Positions 1 to 9,910 of a stretch of DNA of 64,000 nt are shown here, one piece after another; the stretch's first letter is position 1, and each line of letters opens with the position of its first letter. This DNA is from Patiria pectinifera (lineage: Eukaryota; Echinodermata; Asteroidea; Valvatida; Asterinidae). The translations under genes and the position numbers were made by a program. The notes beneath the pieces are model-generated. The model ran no database searches. It was not told where the DNA came from and saw only the letters and a list, made by a program, of their open reading frames with translations. The DNA is taken from positions 11,408,001-11,472,000 of the forward strand of contig CM057141.1 in NCBI GenBank assembly GCA_029964075.1, in the 5' to 3' direction.

Positions 1-336
1 GTTTTGTACACGTTTTTCTTCAAACTGAACTTGAAGCACAAGTCTGATGGGGTTAAAACTTGATATGCAAATTCACATGGTTGTTTTATAGATGGAAATT
101 TAAGTGACATCATCATCAAATGTCATGTGAAGTCCCTTAAAGGGGCATTTTATTCTTTTATAGGTCTATATCTACATAACTAAAATGTTCGATTTGGTTG
201 TAATTTGACATGTACATATTATAATGTGCTGTTTATGTAGATGACATTTATAGTGACGTCACTGATTGTTCATCCCGTGCTCAGAGTATTTCAAATATCC
301 GAAACAGCTTGTGTTTGTCCACAAACACATTTCTAG
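1..336 (+). repeat. Right flank and hairpin terminus of a Helitron-like satellite element (cut by window start)
   Basis: This segment is nearly identical to 1071-1407 and 3742-4079, so it is the right-hand part of the same repeat unit, truncated by the window edge. It ends in a 20-nt palindrome at 310-329 (TGTGTTTGT-CC-ACAAACACA), three bases, then CTAG at 333-336 followed by T. A short 3' hairpin followed by CTRR next to a host T is the diagnostic end of Helitron-type rolling-circle elements; that is family knowledge, and the assignment here is inference. No Rep/helicase coding is visible, so the element would be non-autonomous. The relation to pearl/HINE elements rests on the tandem core repeats next door. 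Confidence 0.65.
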
Positions 337-1407
337 TTTTTTCTTTTTTTTCTTCTCCTTTTTCAGACTTTTTCTCCATAGGTTTAACACACGTTTCTTC
401 CACCAATCCACTTTGCCACTTTTTTAAATCCGATTGATTTCAGACTTGGTACATACTTAGACCTCCACCCACAGATGGTCCTAGAAGAAATTTGTGATCG
501 TGACGTCATCAGGTGTCAGATTACGTCACATTAAAGATGTATTTTTGCCCATATGTTTTGTACACGTTTTAAAACACTCCAGTTTGGCATCTTCGTAAAT
601 CCGATCGACTTTAAACTTAATTCATACTTAGACCACCACCCACAGATGGTCCTAGACGAAATTCGTGATCGTGACGTCATCAAAAGTCAGGTTACGTCAC
701 ATTAAAGATGCATTTTGCCCCATAGGGTTTGTACACGTTTTAAAACGCTCCATTTCGGCACTTCCGTAAATCCGATCGACGTTACACTTGGTACACACTT
801 AGACCACCACCCACAGATGGTCCTTGAAGAAATTCGTGATCGTGACGTCATCAGGTGTTACGTTACTTCACATTAAATATGCACATTTGTCTCATAGGTT
901 TTGTACACGTTTTAAAACGCTCCACTTTGGCACTTTCATAAATTTGATCGACTTAATACTTGGTACACACTTAGACCACTACCCATAGATGGACCGAGAA
1001 GAAATTCGTCATCGTGGAGTCATGAGGTGTCAGGTTACATCACATTAAAGATGCATTGTTTCCCTATTGGTTTTGTACACGTTTTTCTTCAAACTGAACT
1101 TCGGAAGCACAAGTCTGATGGGGTTAAAACTTGGTATGCAAATTCACATGGGTGTGTCATAGATGGAAATTGAAGTGACATCATCATCAAATGTCATGTG
1201 AAGTCCCTTAAAGGGGCATTTTATTCTTTTATAGGTCTATATCTACATAACTAAAATGTTCGATTTGGTTGTAACTTGACATGTACATATTATAATGTGC
1301 TGTTTATGTAGATGACATTTATAGTGACGTCACTGATTGTTCATCCGGTGCTCAGAGTATTTCAAATATCCGAAACAGCTTGTGTTTGTCCACAAACACA
1401 TTTCTAG
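337..1407 (+). repeat. Satellite-bearing Helitron-like unit with 172-bp monomers
   Basis: After the CTAG of the preceding unit comes a T-rich tract (337-365), then tandem monomers, then the shared right flank and terminal hairpin. The recurring GTACACG box falls at 561, 732, 904 and 1076, giving a period of 171-172 bp; a more diverged first monomer lies at about 386-560. Each monomer carries a CCGATCGACTT-like segment, a CACCCACAGATGG segment and a CGTGACGTCAT segment. The right flank (1076-1380) leads to a palindrome at 1381-1400 and CTAG at 1404-1407. The architecture matches the pearl-type elements of bivalves and echinoderms (core repeats, microsatellite, right flank). ORFs here only reflect the repeat. 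Confidence 0.7.
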
Positions 1408-1413
1408 TTTTTA

Positions 1414-1512
1414 GCTGTTTCGGTGTACACACCGAAACAGCTCTTGTTTTCGTTAAGATTTTTTTTTTTCTTTTTTTTTTTTTAGCTGTTTCGGTGTACA
1501 CACCGAAACAGC
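1414..1512. repeat. Two direct copies of a 28-nt near-perfect palindrome
   Basis: Positions 1414-1441 and 1485-1512 are identical: arm GCTGTTTCGGTGT, spacer AC, arm ACACCGAAACAGC (13-bp perfect arms). They are offset by 71 bp and separated by poly-T. They sit directly after a CTAG terminus and ahead of a diverged satellite monomer, in the place occupied elsewhere by the TGTGTTTGT hairpin. The outer part (CCGAAACAGCT) also precedes that hairpin in the other units, so this is probably an alternative form of the same terminal structure. Confidence 0.6.
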
Positions 1513-1550
1513 TCTTGTTTCTGTTATTTTTTTTTTTCTCTTTTATTTTT

Positions 1551-2400
1551 CAGACTTTTTTCTCATAGGATAACACGTGTTTTCGTTCTACAAGTCACTT
1601 TTTGCTTTTTTTCAAATCCGATCGACTTCAAACCTGGCACACACTTAGACCATCATCTGAAGATGTGTGCCGAAACTTTTCGTCATGCTGACGTCATCAC
1701 GTGATTTATTATAGAATTTTGAATATTTAATTTTTCCCATAGACTTTGTACACAGAGATTTTTAAAAAAATGTCAATTTTCAGATGGCATTTTCGACTCT
1801 TTGCCAGTAATTCATTTACACCAATCTTTGTCCAAGCAAAGACTCTAATTCAAACAACATTGTGTAATGATGACATCATGATGACGTCATCCGGTGTTTA
1901 TTTATAGGCAATTAAATTGTGACAATTTTAATATTTAAAAATGCATAAGAAATCAACCGTACGCGTCCGCAGCATTCTGTTGCCGGCAAGTGGTAGAGTA
2001 GGTTGAGGTCTTTATTTCATTCAGTGTGCGTGAAATCACGTGACCCTTGCTTCCGGTCGAAAAAGGCCCGAACCGGAAGTGGCTTATTATTTGAAAGTGG
2101 TAATAGATATGAACTTGCTTTTAACGGTGTTAGTCTCTTGTCTGATAGTATTCTTTAAATCATCTACGGATGACGTCATGCAATCTTCGAGCGCCCTCTA
2201 GCGACAGGTTGAAAATTTTCAAAAATGTATTTTGAATAGATGTCTGTGGCGAAGTTTGTCGGAATCGCCTAAATATTGGTGTATAGAATGACCTTGACCC
2301 ACTTAAGACGTGTGCGAAGTTTAAGGTGCATGACGTCATCAGACCGGAAGTTATAATGAAAAGACTCTTTTCCTTAGAAAATTCCTGAAAAATCAACCAT
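1551..2400 (+). repeat. Diverged satellite-related element, homologous to an inverted copy at 20190-21010
   Basis: It starts with a diverged 172-bp-type monomer (CAGACTTTTTTCTCATAGG, then CCGATCGACTTCAAACC) and continues into sequence shared in reverse complement with 20190-21010. Shared landmarks include ATCTGAAGATGTGTGCCG, ATCACGTGACCC, a CCGGAAGT segment, GCGCCCTCTAGCG followed by ACAGGTTGAAAA, and GACGTCATCAGACCGGAAGT. Boundaries are approximate. No protein-coding capacity is recognisable; the 78-aa reading on the minus strand at 2160-2396 lies wholly in repeat sequence. Confidence 0.55.
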
Positions 2401-2814
2401 GGCAGTTTTTGTATTAGTTTTTACTTTAATTGTCTATTTAAGGGTAGGTCTAAAACATTTCAAAGCTTCGAGGCAATAAGCAAACTTGGACATGCCCTGC
2501 GCACGCTTAAAACTTCAGGTTGACAATAACTCTGCTTTAAAACATGCACAGTCCACAATGTACATGTACATGCATGTACGTTGTACATATCGTATGTCAG
2601 TCAGCCCGCGCGCAGCGCACGTGTTGCTGAGGTCAAATCCTGTCCACAGTGACCGTTTTAGCCGATTTCCGGCTAACTTTGACAGATTTTATGTTCATGC
2701 ATAGTCAGGGCCGTAGGATAGACACTCATTGTATAGAATACGCATGTACATGTTCATTCGCCCTGGATGAAACTCCTTTACGGCAGTCATTAAGAAAACG
2801 ATCGAAACAGCTCA
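2401..2814. other. No gene seen; single-copy-looking spacer
   Basis: This is a spacer between two satellite units. It contains ACATGTACATGCATGTACG-type palindromic runs near 2560-2580 and a moderately GC-rich patch with a CCGCGCGCAGCGCACG segment at about 2605. Short overlapping ORFs show no recognisable domain. The last bases before the next hairpin (GAAACAGCTC) already belong to the terminal motif, so the right boundary of the spacer is uncertain by about 20 bases. Confidence 0.5.
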
Positions 2815-4079
2815 GTGTTTGTCCACAAACACATTTCTAGTTCTTTTTTTTCTTCTCCTTTTTCAGACTTTTTCTCCATAGGTTTAACACACGTTTCTTC
2901 CACCAATCCACTTTGCCACTTTTTTAAATCCGATTGATTTCAGACTTGGTACATACTTAGACCTCCACCCACAGATGGTCCTAGAAGAAATTTGTGATCG
3001 TGACGTCATCAGGTGTCAGATTACGTCACATTAAAGATGTATTTTTGCCCATATGTTTTGTACACGTTTTAAAACACTCCAGTTTGGCATCTTCGTAAAT
3101 CCGATCGACTTTAAACTTAATTCATACTTAGACCACCACTCACAGATGGTCCTAGACGAAATTCGTGATCGTGACGTCATCAGGTGTCAGGTTACGTCAC
3201 ATTAAAGATGTATTTTTGCCCATATGTTTTGTACACGTTTTAAAACACTCCAGTTTGGCATCTTCGTAAATCCGATCGACTCTAAACTTAATTCATACTT
3301 AGACCACCACCCACAGATGGTCCTAGATGAAATTCGTGATTGTGACGTCATCAAGAGTCAGGTTACGTCACATTAAAGATGCATTTTGCCCCATAAGGTT
3401 TGTACACGTTTTAAAACGCTCCATTTCGGCACTTTCGTAAATCCGATCGACGTTACACTTGGTACACACTTAGACCACCACCCACAGATGGTCCTTGAAG
3501 AAATTCGTGATCGTGACGTCATCAGGTGTTACGTTACTTCACATTAAAGATGCACATTTTTCTCATAGGTTTTGTACACATTTTAAAACGGTCCACTTTG
3601 GCACTTTCATAAATGTGATCGACTTAATACTTGGTACACACTTAGACCACTACCCATAGATGGACCTAGAAGAAATTCATCATCGTGGAGTCATGAGGTG
3701 TCAGGTTACATCACATTAAAGATGCATTGTTTCCCTATTGGTTTTGTACACGTTTTTCTTCAAACTGAACTTCGGAAGCACAAGTCTGATGGGGTTAAAA
3801 CTTGATATGCAAATTCACATGGGTGTGTTATAGATGGAAATTGAAGTGACATCATCATCAAATGTCATGTGAAGTCCCTTAAAGGGGCATTTTTATTCTT
3901 TTATAGGTCTATATCTACATAACTAAAATGTTCGATTTGGTTGTAATTTGACATGTACATATTATAATGTGCTGTTTATGTAGATGACATTTATAGTGAC
4001 GTCACTGATTGTTCATCCCGTGCTCAGAGTATTTCAAATATCCGAAACAGCTTGTGTTTGTCCACAAACACATTTCTAG
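2815..4079 (+). repeat. Second satellite-bearing Helitron-like unit, one monomer longer
   Basis: It opens with a weakened hairpin (GTGTTTGT-CC-ACAAACAC, 2815-2832) and CTAG at 2837-2840, followed by a T-rich tract and monomers. The GTACAC box recurs at 3061, 3232, 3403, 3575 and 3747 (171-172 bp). Compared with 337-1407 it has one extra monomer: the two that start at 3061 and 3232 are near-identical neighbours, pointing to a recent one-unit tandem duplication. The right flank (3747-4050) ends in an intact palindrome (4053-4072) and CTAG (4076-4079). Outside the extra monomer it is almost base-for-base the same as the earlier unit. Confidence 0.7.
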
Positions 4080-4463
4080 TTCTTTTTTTTTTTTCTTCTC
4101 CTTTTTCAGACTTTTTCTCCATAGGTTTAACACACGTTTCTTCCACCAATCCACTTTGCCACTTTTTTAAATCCGATTGATTTCAGACTTGGTACATACT
4201 TAGACCACCACCCACAGATGGTCCTAGAAGAAATTTGTGATCGTGACGTCATCAGGTGTCGGATTACGTCACATTAAAGATGTATTTTTGCCCATATGTT
4301 TTGTACATGTTTTAAAACACTCCAGTTTGGCATCTTCGTAAATCCGATCGACTTTAAACTTAATTCATACTTAGACCACCACCCACAGATGGTCCTAGAC
4401 GAAATTCGTGATCGTGACGTCATCAAGAGTCAAGTTACGTCACATCAAAGATGCATTTTGCCC
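4080..4463 (+). repeat. Third satellite block, truncated, without right flank
   Basis: It begins with the T-rich tract and CAGACTTTTTCTCCATAGG start seen at 361 and 2863, then runs through two 172-bp monomers (GTACA box at 4304 and 4475). In place of the usual right flank and hairpin it converts at 4464 into a 27-bp tandem repeat and then into unrelated sequence. The block is therefore a partial unit. Confidence 0.65.
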
Positions 4464-4640
4464 CATAGGGTTTGTACACGTTCTTTTCTCCATAGGGTTT
4501 GTACACGTTCTTTTCTCCATAGGTTTTGTACACGTTCTTTTCTCCATAGGGTTTGTACACGTTCTTTTCTCCATAGGGTTTGTACACGTTCTTTTCTCCA
4601 TAGGGTTTGTACACGTTCTTTTCTCCATAGGCTTTGTACC
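4464..4640 (+). repeat. 27-bp tandem repeat derived from the satellite monomer edge
   Basis: Units begin with CATAGGGTTTGTACACG at 4464, 4491, 4518, 4545, 4572 and 4599, plus a partial seventh at 4626. Each is 27 bp and consists of the CATAGGG-TTTGTACACG box plus TTCTTTTCTC. The box is the same one found once per 172-bp monomer, so this is a local expansion of the monomer junction. Because 27 is divisible by three, several frames stay open on both strands and give 86-130 aa readings; these are artefacts. Confidence 0.85.
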
Positions 4641-5159
4641 CATGGGGTCGGACAACTCGACCGTTATCCAACTTGACATTTTGACAGCGTGCGTGTGCAT
4701 GCCTTGCCGCCTTACAGCTGGCCAGGTCCCCGCGCACTCTACGCGGTACAGTCATGATGCCACAGATTCATGCGGCTTACGCAATGTGACAAACTTGTAG
4801 TTGGGTATGTGAGTTGGGATTGTGAGTTGGGATAATCATGATTTATCAGAAGTTAACAACTTTAAAGAATTTCTTCAATGTTAATGTGGAATTTTGGGGG
4901 ATTTGTTCAAGTGCGCCACGTTAGGAACACTGGAAAGAATTCCATTTAAGCCTCCACCTCTATGGGCCGTGACAGGAAACGTCAAAGTATTTTTAAAGAA
5001 AATCTTGATTTTTTCCCCTCCTAAATTTCCGTTTCTTCGTCAGATTTACAACTTTTGGTGCTTTTCAAGTCATATCTAGGAAAATAACTGGAGTCCGTAT
5101 ATGGAATTCTTTCCAAGACGTCATTAAATTTAATTCCCTTCTCGTCTGCTCAGTACTAT
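4641..5159. other. No gene seen; carries a short dispersed-repeat fragment
   Basis: The segment at about 4838-4932 (GATTTATCAGAA, CTTTAAAGAATT, then AAGTGCGCCACGTTAGGAAC) also occurs at about 24936-25032, 39030-39131 and 53938-54040. Here it is an isolated fragment of that longer repeat. The rest is AT-rich spacer without recognisable features. Confidence 0.5.
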
Positions 5160-6016
5160 TGGTATTTTGACTCCCAACACGAATCATGTTACTGTTAAAG
5201 TTGTTTGCTGCCCTCTAGTGTTTCCTGTGATGAAACGTTCAAAAATGTACGTGACGTGCAACTGTATTGGTCCGGCACTCATGGCCATAGCCAGGACAAT
5301 ACATGTAAGGCCAAAATCACAGATCGACACAAGCAAAATGACACGCAGGCCAAATTTCATGACAGGCCACTCCGTGTTGGAGGTTAGCCATGGCTTTTAG
5401 GGGTCTAGATACAAACAGGATTACATGTTTTCTTCAGCTAATAATTATATTTTGGCAATTTGCTAAAGCTGATCGACATCAGATTTTACAATACCACACA
5501 CTGATGGCTCAAAAACAATTTCCGTCACCATGACGTACGTACCATTGTACAATATCACCTGACGGCTATAGTATTCAAGATTCTCTATCTCTAGGACGTA
5601 CCAGTGCGATTGGGTTCAAAGCTGGTACGCAAGTATTCCAGGGTGTGTTATGAGTACACAACCACATTATACGTCATGATCACACCATGATGACGTCTTC
5701 ATGACGTCATCGCATACCATGTGAACAAACATTCAAGTTATAGTATTTATTATATTTCAGAACATTTATCTCTGAAAGTGCTAGTTCCATTGGCTTCGAA
5801 CTTGGATTTGCTTCAAACATTATCACGTCATGTGCCGTCATTAAAGGGATAATTGTCAGGGCCTATATTGTACGGTATTTGTATAACTAGAGATTCCAAA
5901 TGCATGTAACTAATGTACGTATCAAATATCTATGAAATTTGAGGTGATGTCGTCATGTCATCAACACACCTCACAGCCGAAACAGCTTGCGTTTGTCCAC
6001 AAACGCATACCTCTAG
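5160..6016 (+). repeat. Diverged Helitron-like element ending in a covarying hairpin and CTAG
   Basis: The body has widely spaced GACGTCAT-type and GATCGACATC-type motifs that recall the satellite monomers, but it is not a clean tandem array. The end is clear: CCGAAACAGCTTGCG, palindrome 5988-6007 (TGCGTTTGT-CC-ACAAACGCA), then CTAG at 6013-6016 before T. Compared with the other termini the third stem pair is changed on both arms (T:A to C:G), so base pairing is kept. The left boundary is uncertain. Confidence 0.5.
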
Positions 6017-6244
6017 TTTTCTTTTAAATTTCCAATCCAACCCAATTTGTGAGAAGTCAATAACAGGGAAAAGTCCCTTGGGGTCTGCCATAGTATGTTG
6101 TCCCCAAGTCCAATTTAGTGGCAATTTTCACACTTGTTCATTATGGGAGCACATTTCTCTAGAGATTTTCACTTGCGATTTGTAGTGGTCAGCATAAGCT
6201 GGATAACAAGTTAGAAAATAATGACAAAAAATGCAGCAGGCAAT

Positions 6245-6430
6245 GGTGGTCGGCCGACCACCGTTGGAAATATATACAAAAATACCACTTTTCTTGAAAA
6301 TGACTTCACACCAGATGCCATTATTTTACAGGATGCTTTAGATTGTCATTTACCAACATCCTAGTAAGATATTGTGTAAAAATGTGGTAATTTTGTTTTT
6401 CGATGTTTGCAAATGTTATATCCCCTTTAA
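6245..6430 (-). repeat. Inverted half-copy of the TTAA/AGGGAATAT element
   Basis: Read on the minus strand from TTAA (6427-6430) it matches the left half of the element at 35084-35740, including ACATTTGCAAACATC and GTTGGTAAATGACA-like segments. It stops at the perfect 18-bp palindrome GGTGGTCGGCCGACCACC (6245-6262), which is the centre of the full element. Truncation exactly at the palindrome suggests breakage or template switching at a cruciform. Confidence 0.6.
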
Positions 6431-7925
6431 ACTGCGCAGTCTCAAAGCCAAAAAAAATTTCAACAACCCTGACAAAATTTCAAAATATCCACAGCTAAAA
6501 TAAGGTGGTGTTATTAACACTAAGAAAGTTTCTCAGGGGAATGTTATCAGAAAATAAGGTGATAATTAGTCTTAATACCATCTTGCAAGTCAGCTTGGGG
6601 AACAAGGGCTGAAAATATTAGGTGGAATGGATTACCATTCTGTATCAGAAACAAATCTTGTGGAGCTTTAATTCTGCTTTGATGGAATATTTATTTCTTG
6701 AATTATCTTGTTTATAGGAAATATATATTTTCTGTTTGCTTATAAATTCTTGTTTATACTAGGCTGATATATTATTTTTGTTATGAAACTCATTGGGGAT
6801 TTTTCCTGTGAGCGAAAATGTTACTTTTACCATGGAAGGGGCTTCCCTAGTGATGTCCCATCATGGATCATTTACAGTTTCTATGGACATGCTGGGAGTC
6901 GGTCATGAGATAAATGATTGCTTGATTGTCTCTGTCTGAATGCAACCTTGGCAGTGTGTGTTGAGGGCTAGACTCGATTAGCAAGTGGCTATTTTCTAGC
7001 CCTTTTAACCCATTGTAGTAGATCTGTTGTTAAGTTCTATGAGAGATTAACTCTCTTTATTTCCTTCGCTGTTCAAAATCAGAATTATAGTTGAAAGTGC
7101 ACACAGTTGGCCCATGGCATAACAACAAACTAAGTCATAGTGTCATGATAGTGGCTGTTTTGGCCGAGTCTGGCGCTGCCACTGGCTTTGACTAAGAAGC
7201 AACTATTTCCAGAACAAACAGATTTTCTTGCTGGGAACAGGAATGAGACACATGTCCCCTTTTTCGGAAATACAGAGAAGCTGATGCAAAAGTGTAAACT
7301 CATCAAAAAATATCCAAACATTAACACAAACGTTTGAGTGAAGGTGTTTTGCCTCACTCCCTTTTGACGCTTCCCCCTGCGGGGACATCGATTAGGATGT
7401 TGACACATTAAAAGACCACTCGCCACATCAGGCCCTGCAGGGTAGAATGCTGTGTGGATCTCCGTGCCACGTTACCGGGGATCTGGGACGATTACCCAGG
7501 ACGATGGAAATTGGGATTGTCATCCCTGTGGAGGGTGTTGGTTCTTGCAATGAATGCAATTCCTTGGATGCCGTTTTGTAGTTTAGCTGGGTCAGTTTCA
7601 ATTGAGGACAGAGTCAATTTGTAAGTCAATTCCGCTTATGGGGTAGCCACCTTGACTGGCTGCACAAGCCCGGCCACCCACAAGTTGAAGCATGTGCATT
7701 AGGTGCAATGCAATTTCCAACTGGTCAACTGGGAGCCGGCCACTTTCAACAGCTGAGGAAAGACTGTTTTCTACCCTGTTATCCCAAATTGTGCTAAAAG
7801 TCATTTCATATGAAAATTACTGACCTCTAACAAGTGCCAACTTGCGATATTCCAATTGGTATCCCCTAATACTCTAACCCATTCATTTCTTGAGATGAGG
7901 TTGACGGGGGCTTCGCTTTGTGTTC
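6431..7925. other. No supported gene
   Basis: AT-rich intergenic or intronic-looking sequence. Readings of 61-98 aa on the minus strand (7130-7426, 7203-7388, 7598-7804) have no recognised domain and no convincing pair of splice sites. I see no repeat structure or RNA gene here. Confidence 0.45.
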
Positions 7926-8053
7926 CAGTGTTGTAGCCGAGTACTTTTATCCCAGTACAAAGTACTGCCGAGTACCAAGCTATGGAGTACCATTCGCAAA
8001 AGCAACAAGAAGTACGAGTACTTGGACTCATAAGAGTACAAGTACTTAGTATC

Positions 8054-8808
8054 AGTGCGTTCGATTACTTCCCCCGTGCTTACTCGTGCAAGCGCGACAG
8101 CGTTCGATTTACCTCTCACGTGACCTCTCGTGCTTACTCGAGCCTGGCCCAAGTGACCAACTCGCCGAGCCGGTTACTTTGGTAAGTATCCCATAAGGCC
8201 ATGCAACGTCCGGTCGGCGCATCAGGCCGTATCCGAAACGGCCTTCCACGGAGCTATTCACGGAGCAACGTCCCCGCGTATTTTCACTGGCCGTGGACGT
8301 GCTCTAGAAAGTTAATTAATTTGGATGCAGCTTGGGAAAAATGTTGCAACCTGACGCCACTTTCGCAATTGTGTACAAAGTCTATGGAGAGTCAAGAATT
8401 TTTTTCCTAACAAAATTGGAAATATTTCTCAGTCCCAGATTCATGTCTTTTGGAAAAGCAAAAAAAAAAAAAAAAAAAAGGAAGAAAAAAAGGAAGAAAA
8501 AAAGAAAAGAAAAGAAAAGAAAAGAGGTGAGAAGTCATATTGGTATAAATTTAATGTGGGGGGGGGGGGGCCAAAATGTCCCTGCCCCCCTCAAAAAATA
8601 ATTAATCGAGAATATGTTGAGAAAAACAGGAATATTTTTGGAAAATATGTTTTGCCCCCCTCTAGAAAAAATCCTGGCGACGCCCATGTTTCCAGCTCTT
8701 GCACGAAACTTTACCCGAAACCGTTCATTTATTTAGCTCCACTGCGCATGTCTGTCATTACGAGAGGAGCCAGGTGTGAGTAAGCTGGGGGAAGTAATCG
8801 AACGCACT
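8054..8808. mobile_element. Nested element with perfect 22-bp terminal inverted repeats
   Basis: The left TIR at 8054-8075 (AGTGCGTTCGATTACTTCCC plus CC) is the exact reverse complement of 8787-8808. It lies wholly within the hAT-like element at 7926-9249. The inner sequence carries TTACTCGTGC and CGTGACCTC motifs, an A-rich simple repeat, a G11-12 run and an ATCCTGGCGACGCCCATG segment that resembles a further inserted tip. I could not define a target-site duplication, so the superfamily is left open. Confidence 0.6.
8461..8527 (+). repeat. A-rich simple repeat grading into (GAAAA)n
   Basis: About 18 A residues are followed by GGAAGAAAAAAAGG and repeated AAAAGAAAAG units. It is low-complexity sequence inside the nested element; the lysine-rich 89-aa reading across it is an artefact. 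Confidence 0.85.
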
Positions 8809-9391
8809 CTTTATGGAGAAGTGAACACAATTAAAATCTCAAGTAAATTAGATCCCAAGCAGACACCAGTTGCAAATTGCACATGATGAAGGCAAAGCAT
8901 GTTGTCTGTGCATAGACCAACACAAAGAAAATCGATCACTCCACTGGCCTGTAATATTCAGTATAATGATCAAACCTAGCACGTGTGTCTCCAAGTACGG
9001 ATAATTTTTTTCTTTCAAAACTAAATTACTCGATCCTGCCCCCCCCCCCTGTCTTTAAAATCGAGTACGAGTACTTTGATGATGGAGTGCGAATTCGAAG
9101 AGTCGAGTCCAATTACTGTACTTCTCGAGTACAAGTACTGTGGATTTAGTCCGAGTATTCTGATATTCGAGTACGAGTACGAGTATTCTCAAAGACTGTA
9201 CTTGAGTTTTACTTCAGTACGAGTACCGAGTAGGAGTACTACAACCTTGTTGAATTCATACAAGCCTCAAACCATTTATCAAACTGACTTTTAGAAGGGT
9301 GTGAATTCTACAAATACATGTATACACATTGAGAATATTATCAAACTGAATTGAAAACATTTTTTTGGTCTAACAATAGAGTAAAATGTGC

Positions 9392-9910
9392 TTAAAGCTA
9401 TAGTCCATCATTTGCAGCCATCCGAAAAGTAACTGGCGTAATTACTGTTGAAAAACAAACTTGGTTGAAAGATAGTAAGGGAACTAAACTCCCTGTGAAA
9501 TTATTCTTTCTGGGAAGCTGTCATTTTGAAGTAATCAACGAAAGAAGGCATTTCCAACGGTGATTCTTAAGAAGCACCGTAGGAAAATTTAAATTAGTAG
9601 TTAGTTTTGTTATTCAGCGCAGCGCGCACAAGTATTGGAACGACGCACACGCACGCGCGGTTGTTATAATTCGTCAGATCAGTGCGCGACGCCGCGTATA
9701 GCTGCAATTCAAAACAATTCAAAACATGATTCAGTAACTTTTGATTTGAAATTGAGATCTTAGAATGCTGCTTTTCTCGGAATGTACAACTGAAGCTTAG
9801 CTGAAACTTCATCAGGTTAGTTGCTCAGTATCCTTCATTAGATTTTGAACACTTTTGTTGCTTCAAACGAACAAAATGCACTAATTACAAATGATGGACT
9901 ATAGCTTTAA
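9392..9910. mobile_element. TTAA-flanked MITE, copy 1
   Basis: TTAA at 9392-9395 and 9907-9910 brackets an element with matching ends, AGCTATAGTCCATCATTTG and its reverse complement. Two relatives occur at 15703-16249 and 47025-47566. The interior contains a CTCCCTGTGAAATTATTC segment, a GC-rich patch with CACACGC and AATTCGTCAG motifs, and CTGAAACTTCATCAGG. TTAA duplications are typical of piggyBac-like elements, but the termini do not start with CCC, so the superfamily is not settled. Non-coding. Confidence 0.75.

Larger units (their letters stand above)
7926..9249. mobile_element. hAT-like non-autonomous element (CAGTGTTG ends, degenerate 8-bp TSD)
   Basis: The left end is CAGTGTTGTAGCCGAGTAC and the right end, read inward on the minus strand, is CAAGGTTGTAGTACTC. 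CAGNGNTG with GTTGTAG is typical of hAT superfamily termini. The flanks TTGTGTTC (7918-7925) and TTGAATTC (9250-9257) match at 6 of 8 positions, as expected of an old 8-bp hAT target duplication. Both subterminal regions are full of GAGTACTTG/CGAGTACG motifs, probably transposase-binding repeats. No transposase ORF is present; the interior holds another nested element and simple repeats. Confidence 0.65.

Noticed and set aside
1..4640. CRISPR-like array
   Set aside because: Repeats are directly adjacent 172- and 27-bp monomers without unique spacers, and the genome is clearly animal; this is satellite DNA.
4296..4800. ORFs of 86-130 aa with repeated HRVCTRSFL, GFVHVLFSI or NPMEKRTCT units
   Set aside because: They are read from the 27-bp tandem repeat, which is a multiple of three and so stays open in several frames on both strands.
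7598..7804. 68-aa minus-strand ORF (ESGRLPVDQLEIALHL region)
   Set aside because: Looks weakly protein-like, but no splice signals, domain or second copy supports it.
8332..8601. 89-aa ORF with a poly-lysine tail
   Set aside because: Produced by an A-rich simple repeat inside a nested transposon.
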